Assembly (NCBI GenBank): GCA_937121005.1
Contig: CAKZKB010000272.1
Location: 1 to 17,170 of the forward strand
Source: an uncultured cyanobacterium
GTDB lineage: Bacteria > Cyanobacteriota > Cyanobacteriia > Cyanobacteriales > Geitlerinemataceae
DNA: 17,170 nt
Reading direction: 5' to 3'
The position numbers and the translations under genes are program-made. Shown here in pieces: positions 8,022-14,195 of the stretch. Positions within the stretch are counted from its first letter, which is position 1. Each line of letters starts with the position of its first letter. Below the pieces are notes generated by a model. That model ran no database searches, had not been told where the DNA came from, and saw only the letters and a program-made list of their open reading frames with translations.

Positions 8022-8501
8022 ATGAATCTTCGCATCGGTAACGGCTACGATATCCATCGCTTGGGACGCGATCGCCGCTTGATTTTGGGTGGGGTAGAAA
8101 TTCCTCACGAGTTGGGGTTAGTTGGACACAGCGATGCGGACGTGATCGTTCATGCGATAATGGATGCCATGTTAGGGGCGTTGAGTTTGGGAGATATCGG
8201 TCTGTATTTTCCCCCGTCGGATCCGCAGTGGAAAAATGCTGATAGTTTGGTATTGTTGGCGAAGGTGAATGCTTTAATTCTAGAAAAAGGATGGGCGATC
8301 GGCAATCTCGACTCGACGGTTGTTGCCGAACGTCCTAAACTCAAACCCCATATTTCGGCGATGCGAGAAAAGTTGGCATCGGTTTTAGAAATTGAGGGCG
8401 ATCGCATTGGAATTAAAGCCACAACCAACGAAAAACTCGGCCCCGTCGGGCGAGAAGAAGGCATTGCTGCTTACGCAGTGGCACTGTTGGTCTCATCGTA
8501 A
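8022..8501 (+). CDS. ispF: 2-C-methyl-D-erythritol 2,4-cyclodiphosphate synthase
   Basis: A 159-residue enzyme of the MEP isoprenoid pathway. It cyclises 4-diphosphocytidyl-2-C-methyl-D-erythritol 2-phosphate, releasing CMP, and works as a homotrimer with zinc in each active site. Seen here: GYDIHRLG with metal ligands Asp 10 and His 12, GHSDADVIVHA with the third metal-binding His, DIGLYFPPSD, and the C-terminal TTNEKLGPVGREEGIAA. The ATG at 8022 gives the normal MNLRIGNGYDIHRLG opening and a family-typical length; an earlier TTG at 7992 would add ten residues from the tandem repeat and is rejected. There is no clear ribosome binding site, which is common in cyanobacteria. The gene stands alone and is followed by the 91-bp palindromic element. 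Confidence 0.97.
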   Translation: MNLRIGNGYDIHRLGRDRRLILGGVEIPHELGLVGHSDADVIVHAIMDAMLGALSLGDIGLYFPPSDPQWKNADSLVLLAKVNALILEKGWAIGNLDSTVVAERPKLKPHISAMREKLASVLEIEGDRIGIKATTNEKLGPVGREEGIAAYAVALLVSS

Positions 8502-8531
8502 ATTGTGCTAAGATCGAGCTACGTCTTATTA

Positions 8532-8622
8532 TAAACGGGTGTAGAAACCCGGTTTCTACAAGGAAAAACTCGAGTCCTATCTGGCTATACACAAGAAACC
8601 GGGTTTCTCGATTGACCTGAAT
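8532..8622 (+). mobile_element. 91-bp nested palindromic element, copy A
   Basis: Begins TAAACGGGTGTAG and ends ACCTGAAT. It contains two palindromes, GTAGAAACCCGGTTTCTAC (8541-8559) and AGAAACCGGGTTTCT (8594-8608), whose cores are reverse complements of each other, so the whole element can also fold on itself. A copy of the same length and ends lies at 11515-11605. It has no coding capacity, so it would be a MITE-like or REP-like element moved by other functions. It lies after ispF and may end its transcript. Confidence 0.7.
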
Positions 8623-8673
8623 GCCTACCGTAAATGGTGCTAAAATAATGCTACGATCCAGGCTAGCGTACTG

Positions 8674-9312
8674 ATGACGACTCTACAAGCTCGCAATCTC
8701 AGTTTAGAAGAGGTGCATCGCCTCTTGGGATTTGAAGATCGATATAACGGTTCTTTCGAGCCTTGGCTGGCGATCGATCCCCTTTCCGAAACCGAATGTC
8801 AAGAACTTCAGCAAATTCAAACCGATATTCGCGCTTACGTGATTCATTCGCGGTTTTCAGAAGGCCAAATTCGCTTAATTGCAGTAGCCCCTTTGCTGCG
8901 TTTGGCGGGGTTTTACCAACATCCCGTACAGCTAAAGGTAGAAGAAGGAATCGATCGCATTGAGATCGATAATGAAAATACAACCATTTCGGGACGATTC
9001 GATATTGTCGCCATTCGCAAGGGCGATCGTCCCACCGAAACTGTCGATCTTTGGATTCTCGCCATCGAAACCAAGGAAGGGTTAGCCTCTTTAACCGCAG
9101 GGTTGCCGCAGTTGTTAGTATATGCTTATGGCAGTTTAGAAACGCAAAATAGCGTTTGGGGTCTACTTACGAATGGCATTGACTACTCTTTTATTCGTAT
9201 TTTCCGCGATCGCACTCCTGTTTACGAGTACGTGAGGAATTTTAACTTACTCTACGATCGCGATTCAGTTCAGCTACTACAAGTGCTAAAAGCAATTTCT
9301 CAAGGACAATGA
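8674..9312 (+). CDS. PD-(D/E)XK nuclease-like protein (restriction-subunit-like)
   Basis: A 212-residue soluble protein. A nuclease-type core is visible: Asp 110 in GRFDIVAIR, a strand, then IETK with Glu 132 and Lys 134, that is D-x21-ExK, the spacing of PD-(D/E)XK enzymes, preceded by acidic residues of a possible first helix. Proteins of this type in cyanobacteria are often labelled restriction endonuclease subunit R, but I see no helicase or specificity partner here. The N-terminal 66 residues (opening MTTLQARNLSLEEVHRLLGF) are repeated in the next gene, whose ATG at 9309 overlaps this gene's TGA by 4 bp, showing tandem duplication and translational coupling. The true substrate is unknown; a DNA-cutting role is inferred from the motif. 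Confidence 0.65.
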   Translation: MTTLQARNLSLEEVHRLLGFEDRYNGSFEPWLAIDPLSETECQELQQIQTDIRAYVIHSRFSEGQIRLIAVAPLLRLAGFYQHPVQLKVEEGIDRIEIDNENTTISGRFDIVAIRKGDRPTETVDLWILAIETKEGLASLTAGLPQLLVYAYGSLETQNSVWGLLTNGIDYSFIRIFRDRTPVYEYVRNFNLLYDRDSVQLLQVLKAISQGQ

Positions 9313-9694
9313 CAGTTTTACAAGCTCGCAATCTCAGCTTAGAAGAAGTACATCGCCTCTTGGGTTTTGAAGCTCGGTACGGCGGTTCGTTTGCCGATAT
9401 TTTATCCCTTGATTCTCTTGACGATCGCGATCGTCAAGATCTCTTAAAAATTCGAGAAGACTTTCTCGCTTATCTTCCCCAATCCAAACCATCGGAAGGA
9501 CAAGTCAAGTCGCTACGCTCCAATTCAAAATTCAGAATTCAAAATTCAGAATTCAAAATTTTAGAATTATGTCTCAAATCAAGAGACTTAACTAAGGAAA
9601 ATGTGCTATCCTTCTCCTATTAACGGAGAGAGGCTTGTATCTCCAGCATTTTCGGTCAATACTGCCAATTCTCAAAGCCATCAGTCAACTGTAA
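9309..9694 (+). pseudogene. broken tandem paralogue of the nuclease-like gene
   Basis: The first 66 or so codons match the start of the gene at 8674 closely in protein and DNA (MTVLQARNLSLEEVHRLLGF). Identity stops after SEGQVK, exactly where the AT-rich repeat begins (9509). The repeat is read through in frame and a stop comes at 9621-9623. In another frame, 9668-9694 reads ILKAISQL and stop, matching the VLKAISQGQ end of the intact paralogue. So both ends survive while the middle, including the D and ExK residues, is gone: insertion of the repeat with deletion, plus a frameshift. The truncated 104-residue product could still be made but cannot be a nuclease. The remnant stop lies 4 nt before the ATPase gene. 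Confidence 0.75.
9509..9570 (+). repeat. AT-rich dispersed repeat, copy 2 (inside the broken gene)
   Basis: Head GTCGCTACGCTCCAATTC, then alternating AAAATTCAG and AATTC units, ending TTAGAATTAT. It interrupts the paralogue of the nuclease-like gene at the exact point where similarity is lost. Confidence 0.75.
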
Positions 9695-9698
9695 AATA

Positions 9699-11495
9699 AT
9701 GGAAGCAGAAACAGACATTTCTCCCGTTCGCGATCTTAACGCTGCCATCGAGTGCTGCAATCCGTTTGCAGGGCGATCGTCCGTCACGGATGCAGAAATT
9801 TGGCGCGACAGTTTTGCCGATTTTATTGCACCCAACGATCGCGCCACAGACATCATAATGCAAGCCATCGATCGCGTCAATAGCGAAATTTCTTTAGTCG
9901 AGTCCGGTTTGGTTTTGGCTCCGCGCGGCATGGGAAAAAGCCATTTCTTGCGCCGTATTCGCCAATGTATTTACGATCGACATGGATTTTTTATCTATAT
10001 TAACGCCCAACAATTTACTGATAGTAACTTAATTCGCCAGCAGTTTCTCTACGCGATCGCCCAAAGTTTTCGCCATCGCGGTTCCCAAAGAGTTATGCAA
10101 TGGCAACAACTCGCAGCATTGCTGGTTCATCGGGCTTTGGAAAGTAGCAACTCCAGCGATCGCTTCACGGTGCGCGAATGGATTAAGAAATTCAAAAACA
10201 ATAGCCTAACGAAAAATCGCACCTGGGTCGATCGTCTTACAGATGCCATTTTCAAAGCCAATTCTAATGTCGAAGATCCCGACTTAATTCGGGCGATCGT
10301 CTGGACGTTAGTCAGCGATCGCGCCCCTTATGCCATTAAATGGTTAGCCGGAAAACCCCTCTCCAGCGTGCATTTAGAGGAGATGAGTTTGCCGCCACAC
10401 CGCAGCGACAACCGAGAATCTCTGGCGTGGGAAATGATGCTACAATTACTCGCAACCGTAACCGATTTAGCGCCAGTGACAATGGCATTCGATCGCCTCG
10501 AAATCGATACTATCAACGAACCTGTTATCAAAAAAGAGCAAGTCATCGCCAGTTTAATTAAATATGTCACCGACAACCTGAAATCGACGGGCAGCCGTTA
10601 CGGAACCTTGCTGCTAACAGCCACAACTCCCGAAACTTGGCAAGAGAAACTCGCCCCCTTTACCAAAAATCTCTCTTACTATATTACTGGAAATCGTCCT
10701 ATTCTCGAACTCAAACCCCGCGATCGCGACACCGTTGCCGACATTATTTCCACTTGGCTACGATCGCACTATTCCCATCGCCAACTGACCCCACCGACAC
10801 CATTATATCCCTTCGATCGCTCTCAATTGCAAGCCCTAGCCCGCGAGGAACTCAACCTTCAAGAAATTATCCAATGGTGCGCCGACAATTTCAAACCCGT
10901 CGAACGGGATCCCCTAGAACCTATTGCCCGTACCTTCGACAGTATTTTAACTCAAACCCTAGAAATCGACCTAGAAAATAACCAACAGTTAGCCGCCGCG
11001 ATCGCGTTTTCAATTTCCCTGCTGTCGGGACAAACTGTTAACAATATTGCGATCGATGGCGTTTGCGAAACCATTTTACCCAAAACCGCCAACCATGGCT
11101 ACATTCAATTTATCGTCGAAGGAACGCAAGACGATCGTTCCGTTCGCATTGGAGTCGCCGTCGTTCAAGAAATGCACTTCGCTAAAGTTTCTGCTGCCCT
11201 CAAACGCCTCTCCGACTACGAAACATTTAGCTTGACGCGCGGCTGTTTGGTGCGTTCTGCGTATCGCCACATTCGCCCCACTTGGCAAGGTTACGATCGC
11301 TTGCAACACTTGACAAAAGACCGTCATGGTGCTTGGATAAACTTAACTCTAGAAGCGATCGCGCCTTTAGTGGCACTGAAATTGTTAAGCGATCGTCACC
11401 AAGACTACAATGTCGATGCTGACAGCATTGCCACCTTTGCTATCCAAAATCGCATTGTTGCCGATAACGCGATCGTTCGAGATATTTTGAAGTAA
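9699..11495 (+). CDS. large AAA/ORC-like ATPase of unknown role
   Basis: A 598-residue soluble protein. A Walker A motif APRGMGKS is at residues 74-81 (Lys 80). A Walker B-like strand VTMAFDRLE carries Asp 265 and Glu 268. A following strand LLLTATTPETW resembles sensor 1. This is the pattern of an AAA or ORC/STAND-type P-loop ATPase with a helical insert between the boxes. The C-terminal 160 residues hold a separate domain with strands (YIQFIVEG, VRIGVAVVQ) and a SAALKRL helix that might be a nuclease-like or degenerate nuclease fold; I cannot see a clean active site. The ATG lies 4 nt after the remnant of the broken nuclease paralogue, so the ATPase was probably co-transcribed with the nuclease-like genes. 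A role in DNA defence or maintenance is inferred from context. No closer family is recognised. Confidence 0.65.
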   Translation: MEAETDISPVRDLNAAIECCNPFAGRSSVTDAEIWRDSFADFIAPNDRATDIIMQAIDRVNSEISLVESGLVLAPRGMGKSHFLRRIRQCIYDRHGFFIYINAQQFTDSNLIRQQFLYAIAQSFRHRGSQRVMQWQQLAALLVHRALESSNSSDRFTVREWIKKFKNNSLTKNRTWVDRLTDAIFKANSNVEDPDLIRAIVWTLVSDRAPYAIKWLAGKPLSSVHLEEMSLPPHRSDNRESLAWEMMLQLLATVTDLAPVTMAFDRLEIDTINEPVIKKEQVIASLIKYVTDNLKSTGSRYGTLLLTATTPETWQEKLAPFTKNLSYYITGNRPILELKPRDRDTVADIISTWLRSHYSHRQLTPPTPLYPFDRSQLQALAREELNLQEIIQWCADNFKPVERDPLEPIARTFDSILTQTLEIDLENNQQLAAAIAFSISLLSGQTVNNIAIDGVCETILPKTANHGYIQFIVEGTQDDRSVRIGVAVVQEMHFAKVSAALKRLSDYETFSLTRGCLVRSAYRHIRPTWQGYDRLQHLTKDRHGAWINLTLEAIAPLVALKLLSDRHQDYNVDADSIATFAIQNRIVADNAIVRDILK

Positions 11496-11514
11496 GGATC
11501 CTGGTATGCTATGG

Positions 11515-11605
11515 TAAGCGGGTGTAGCAACCCGGTTTTTCGCTTATAGCCAGACACAATTCGGTTTCTCCTTTCAAAAACCGGGTTTCTGTGTGCTACC
11601 TGAAT
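11515..11605 (+). mobile_element. 91-bp nested palindromic element, copy B
   Basis: Begins TAAGCGGGTGTAG, contains AACCCGGTTT and AAACCGGGTTTCT, and ends ACCTGAAT, exactly the same 91-bp span as copy A with a diverged centre. It starts 20 bp after the stop of the ATPase gene. Its first palindrome is less perfect than that of copy A, suggesting an older or drifting copy. Confidence 0.7.
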
Positions 11606-11668
11606 ACTTATATTTTGAAGATGGCCTAAATTATGATACCATAGTTGAGAAAGATATCGCCAATTTCC

Positions 11669-12124
11669 ATGCCAGTCCCCGATCTCACTCCTCACCCCGA
11701 AGGCGGCAAATTTGCAGAAGTGTTTCGATCGTCCCAGCGCGTGCAAACCGCAGGCGATCGCGATCGTTGCGCCCTCACCCACATCTATTTTAGTCTCCAA
11801 CCAGGGGAAGTCAGTCGATTTCATCGCGTCACCAGCGACGAAATTTGGAATTTGTATCGCGGCGGAGTTCGCTTGTATGTGTGGGGGGGAATGGGTAGCG
11901 AACTCGAAAGCGTCGAACTCTCAGACAACAGCCAAAACTACTGTCATGTCGTCCCCGCCGGCTATTGGCAAGCTGCGTTTCCCCTCAGCGATGGCGTTTT
12001 AGTGGGTTGTAGCGTCGCCCCCGGTTTTGAATTTGAAGATTTTGAACTCATCGATCCCCACTCTGAGGAAGGTCAATATTTGCTGTCGTTAGATGCTGCA
12101 TTTGAGAAGTTAATATTGGGCTAA
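11669..12124 (+). CDS. cupin family protein, DUF985/Cupin_5 type
   Basis: A 151-residue small soluble protein with a single cupin barrel. Family landmarks run in order: PHPEGGKFAEVFRSS, then a strand leading to SRFHRVTSDEIWNLYRGG with the His and Glu typical of this family's pocket, then VPAGYWQAAFPL and GCSVAPGFEFEDFEL. Proteins of this family are widespread but their reaction is not well defined; some relatives bind sugar-like ligands or metals. The ATG at 11669 is preferred to a TTG at 11645, since family similarity starts at the PHPEGG block; the N-terminus is some residues shorter than usual. A TATGAT that could be a -10 box lies at 11632. The gene stands alone between copy B and a repeat-filled gap. 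Confidence 0.85.
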   Translation: MPVPDLTPHPEGGKFAEVFRSSQRVQTAGDRDRCALTHIYFSLQPGEVSRFHRVTSDEIWNLYRGGVRLYVWGGMGSELESVELSDNSQNYCHVVPAGYWQAAFPLSDGVLVGCSVAPGFEFEDFELIDPHSEEGQYLLSLDAAFEKLILG

Positions 12125-12168
12125 ACCAACTTATCAACGCATCAACGAACAACGAACAAAAGGTGTAG

Positions 12169-12194
12169 GTTGGGTTGAAGTATGAAAACCCAAC
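12169..12194. repeat. GTTGGGTT/AACCCAAC hairpin repeat
   Basis: A perfect 8-bp stem with a 10-base loop, 44 bp after the cupin stop. This GTTGGGTT...AACCCAAC form is, as I recall, among the common small intergenic repeats of cyanobacteria. It could act as a weak terminator for the cupin gene, but there is no T-run. Confidence 0.65.
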
Positions 12195-12204
12195 AATCCT
12201 AAAT

Positions 12205-12229
12205 CAGTGACCAGTGACCAGTGACCAGT
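12205..12229 (+). repeat. 7-bp tandem repeat, 3.6 units
   Basis: CAGTGAC three times followed by CAGT. A short slippage-type array in the gene-free stretch between the cupin gene and the 3' end of the TPR-CHAT operon. Confidence 0.85.
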
Positions 12230-12244
12230 TAGGTGTAGAATGAA

Positions 12245-12374
12245 TGGCGTTAGTGTCGTTCCTCGACTTATGAGATTTCTCCAACTCAATTCTGAATTCT
12301 GAATTTTGAATTTTGGATTGGAGCGAAGCGACTGGCGTTGGGTATCGTTCCTCTACTCAAGCTACGAGATTTCT
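12245..12374. repeat. imperfect direct repeats flanking the third AT-rich repeat
   Basis: A block beginning TGGCGTTAGTGTCGTTCCTC (12245-12280) recurs at 12333-12374 as TGGCGTTGGGTATCGTTCCTC, both running to GAGATTTCT. The AT-rich repeat at 12286-12332 lies between them. This could be a duplicated target or part of a larger composite repeat. The second block also holds ACGAGATTTC twice in tandem. Confidence 0.55.
12286..12332 (-). repeat. AT-rich dispersed repeat, copy 3 (reverse orientation)
   Basis: Read on the minus strand it has the head GTCGCTTCGCTCCAATCC followed by AAAATTC and AGAATTC units, as in copies 1 and 2. It lies about 50 bp after the stop of the membrane protein gene on that same strand. 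Confidence 0.7.
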
Positions 12375-12382
12375 ACGAGATT

Positions 12383-13642
12383 TCAGCGCGATCGCCATTT
12401 TTTGCCTATCCAAATTATACAGCCCAAAAAGCCTCCTACGACAATCCCCATCCAAATACTGACGTTGACAGCCACAACTAAATTGGCTTGGGTGGGGTTG
12501 AGTTCCCAAAAATTGAGGTACGATCGCACGATGGGAATTTGGCGGATTTCGGCGACGTAGGTGGAAGAAAGGGAGGCGGCGATCGAGGATGCGCCAATAC
12601 CGACACCGACGATCGCGATCGTTTCTTCTAAATTGCGATCGGCTTCCACTTGTTGAATTTCCACCATTCCTCGGATGGTGTCGAGCCATTTTTCGCGCAG
12701 TTGTAAGCCGGGAGACAGGGCAGCGTAGTCGCTTTCGATTTGCAGTTGGTAAAATTTTACCATATCCGAGAAGCGATCGCTACTTACGTCGTGCAGTTTA
12801 TTGAGTTGGAGATTGTAGTTGTGCAGGTTAGCAGCGATGGTTTGTTTTTGAACCTCTAACTCACTTAACTCTTTCGAGTAATTTGTCAGATCGACTAAAT
12901 TTTCCTTTAGCTGTTTCTTGAGATCGCCTAAACTTAAATCGAGAATACGGTTAGCTTTTGAGTTATCAAAACTTCTTTGTCTTTTATCCTCTAAACGAGG
13001 TGTAAGTTTTCTTATCTCTGCATAAGACCAAAGAATCCTATGCCGACAATATAATAATTTATGATAAACTTCTCTTACAAAGTTTATGTTTTTTATCGCA
13101 TCAAAGCTAGCAAAAACTAAAATCAAAATATGCTTGCTTTCAGTTTCTAGGTTATTCCAGTTCCGAGGCAATTGCCAAAATTCAAATGCCGTTGCTCCCT
13201 CGAACTCTATCACGGAAATAGACTTGCTTTCTAAATCTATCTCACCCCAGCCTAAAGACTCGTAGGTTGTTTTTGCATAGGCTTTAGCATCTTTGTTAGC
13301 GTCGGGAAGGTATCCTGCGAAACCCCAGGTTTTGCCAATTAATTCGCCAGCAGGTTTGAGTATTTTGTAATTGTATTTCAGACAATCGCGCAATTCTGGA
13401 AAATAGGGGCGACGAGGTTCAATTTTATTTTCTTCGATAGCACAACCGAGAAATAAATAAGTTGTATCATCCCAGTAGTGTTTTGAATAAGAGCCATGGA
13501 TTTTGTAGTCACAATCTTGATTTAAATGAGGTAAGTCTCCCCGTTCAATTTTGTTTCGATCTTCATCATTCTTGATGCTGTGGGGCAATTCAATAAAATG
13601 GTAAGCAAAAGAAAAAGCGTGAGGATAAATTAAATTAGGCAT
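12383..13642 (-). CDS. coiled-coil, two-helix membrane protein with CorA-like layout (candidate effector)
   Basis: A 419-residue protein not recognised as a named family. Residues 1 to about 215 form a soluble mixed domain. Residues about 225-335 are a long charged helical, coiled-coil region (KQLKENLVDLTNYSKELSEL). Residues about 342-362 and 388-413 are two membrane helices joined by about 25 residues, and the protein ends KKWRSR. A soluble domain, long stalk helix, TM1, short loop, TM2 and basic tail is the layout of CorA-type channels, but the GMN signature is absent, so magnesium transport is not supported. The ATG at 13642 overlaps the end of the upstream gene by 8 bp, so the two are translationally coupled; a start at 13669 would overlap more and is less likely. 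Codons in the N-terminal half are AT-rich compared with other genes here, and there are no GCGATCGC sites. As the last gene of the TPR-CHAT operon it is the likely membrane-acting partner, an inference. Confidence 0.7.
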   Translation of the reverse strand: MPNLIYPHAFSFAYHFIELPHSIKNDEDRNKIERGDLPHLNQDCDYKIHGSYSKHYWDDTTYLFLGCAIEENKIEPRRPYFPELRDCLKYNYKILKPAGELIGKTWGFAGYLPDANKDAKAYAKTTYESLGWGEIDLESKSISVIEFEGATAFEFWQLPRNWNNLETESKHILILVFASFDAIKNINFVREVYHKLLYCRHRILWSYAEIRKLTPRLEDKRQRSFDNSKANRILDLSLGDLKKQLKENLVDLTNYSKELSELEVQKQTIAANLHNYNLQLNKLHDVSSDRFSDMVKFYQLQIESDYAALSPGLQLREKWLDTIRGMVEIQQVEADRNLEETIAIVGVGIGASSIAASLSSTYVAEIRQIPIVRSYLNFWELNPTQANLVVAVNVSIWMGIVVGGFLGCIIWIGKKWRSR

Positions 13643-14147
13643 TGTTCTCGTACACCCCCAAAGAAGCACCTAGCCAAGCAAGAAAAGGAGCGCGATTGCC
13701 GCTCATATTAGAAGAGGCTGGCGACGATTGTGGCTCGGTTTTTTCTACTCCTTTTCTCATACTCTTGATGTTTTCAATAGGCTTTTTCTCTCCAAGTTTT
13801 TGGATGATGTTTTCAGGCGAACTCGGACGTAGCAAGATCGTTCGTATCATTCCATCATCTTGTTCTGGTGTTTCTTCTGTGCCCTCATTATTAAACAAAC
13901 ATTTACTGCGTTCGTATGTAGCTGGATCGAGTCGTCTTAACTCCTCCCGATATCGATCGTAAGCGATTTGCAATTCTTCATTGCGACGCAGAAACCGATG
14001 TAAGTTGGAGATAGCTGCGCCAGGATTAGTTTTGAGTTGTGTGCTAATATTGTGGAGCTCCATCTGTAGCGAGTCGTCCAACTCCGATTTCTCCTCGGAA
14101 AGAGCGGCTACAAATGCGGCTAGGGTGATTTTGTGACTTTTGTCCAC
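13635..14147 (-). CDS. 170-residue helical protein with disordered tail, TPR-CHAT operon
   Basis: A protein of unknown family. Residues 1 to about 85 look all-helical and charged (an ELDDSLQMELHNI stretch, then NLHRFLRRNEELQIAYDRYREELRRLD). Residues about 86-150 are rich in Glu, Lys, Pro and Ser and probably disordered. The last 18 residues are more hydrophobic (APFLAWLGASLGVY). No signal peptide or membrane helix. It begins 48 nt after the TPR-CHAT stop and overlaps the membrane protein gene, so all three are one transcript. A linker, adaptor or protease-substrate role between the CHAT protein and the membrane protein is possible but not shown by any motif. The start is GTG, with a Shine-Dalgarno sequence at 14158-14163. 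Confidence 0.65.
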   Translation of the reverse strand: MDKSHKITLAAFVAALSEEKSELDDSLQMELHNISTQLKTNPGAAISNLHRFLRRNEELQIAYDRYREELRRLDPATYERSKCLFNNEGTEETPEQDDGMIRTILLRPSSPENIIQKLGEKKPIENIKSMRKGVEKTEPQSSPASSNMSGNRAPFLAWLGASLGVYENNA

Positions 14148-14157
14148 GTTGTGCCTG

Positions 14158-14163
14158 CTCCTT
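14158..14163 (-). promoter_or_regulatory. ribosome binding site for the GTG start at 14147
   Basis: AAGGAG on the minus strand, 10 nt before the GTG. It is among the better Shine-Dalgarno matches in the window and supports the GTG start. Confidence 0.6.
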
Positions 14164-14195
14164 ACCGAAACAAATAACCATTGCTTGACTTCATT

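Noticed and set aside
12205..12229. CRISPR array
   Set aside because: The 7-bp units are back to back with no spacers. None of the other repeats shows regular repeat-spacer spacing.
12383..13642. Bacterial gasdermin as the CHAT partner
   Set aside because: Gasdermins of bacteria are shorter and lack two C-terminal hydrophobic helices after a coiled coil. The layout does not match.
12383..13642. Magnesium transporter CorA
   Set aside because: No GMN motif after the first membrane helix, and the N-terminal domain does not resemble CorA.
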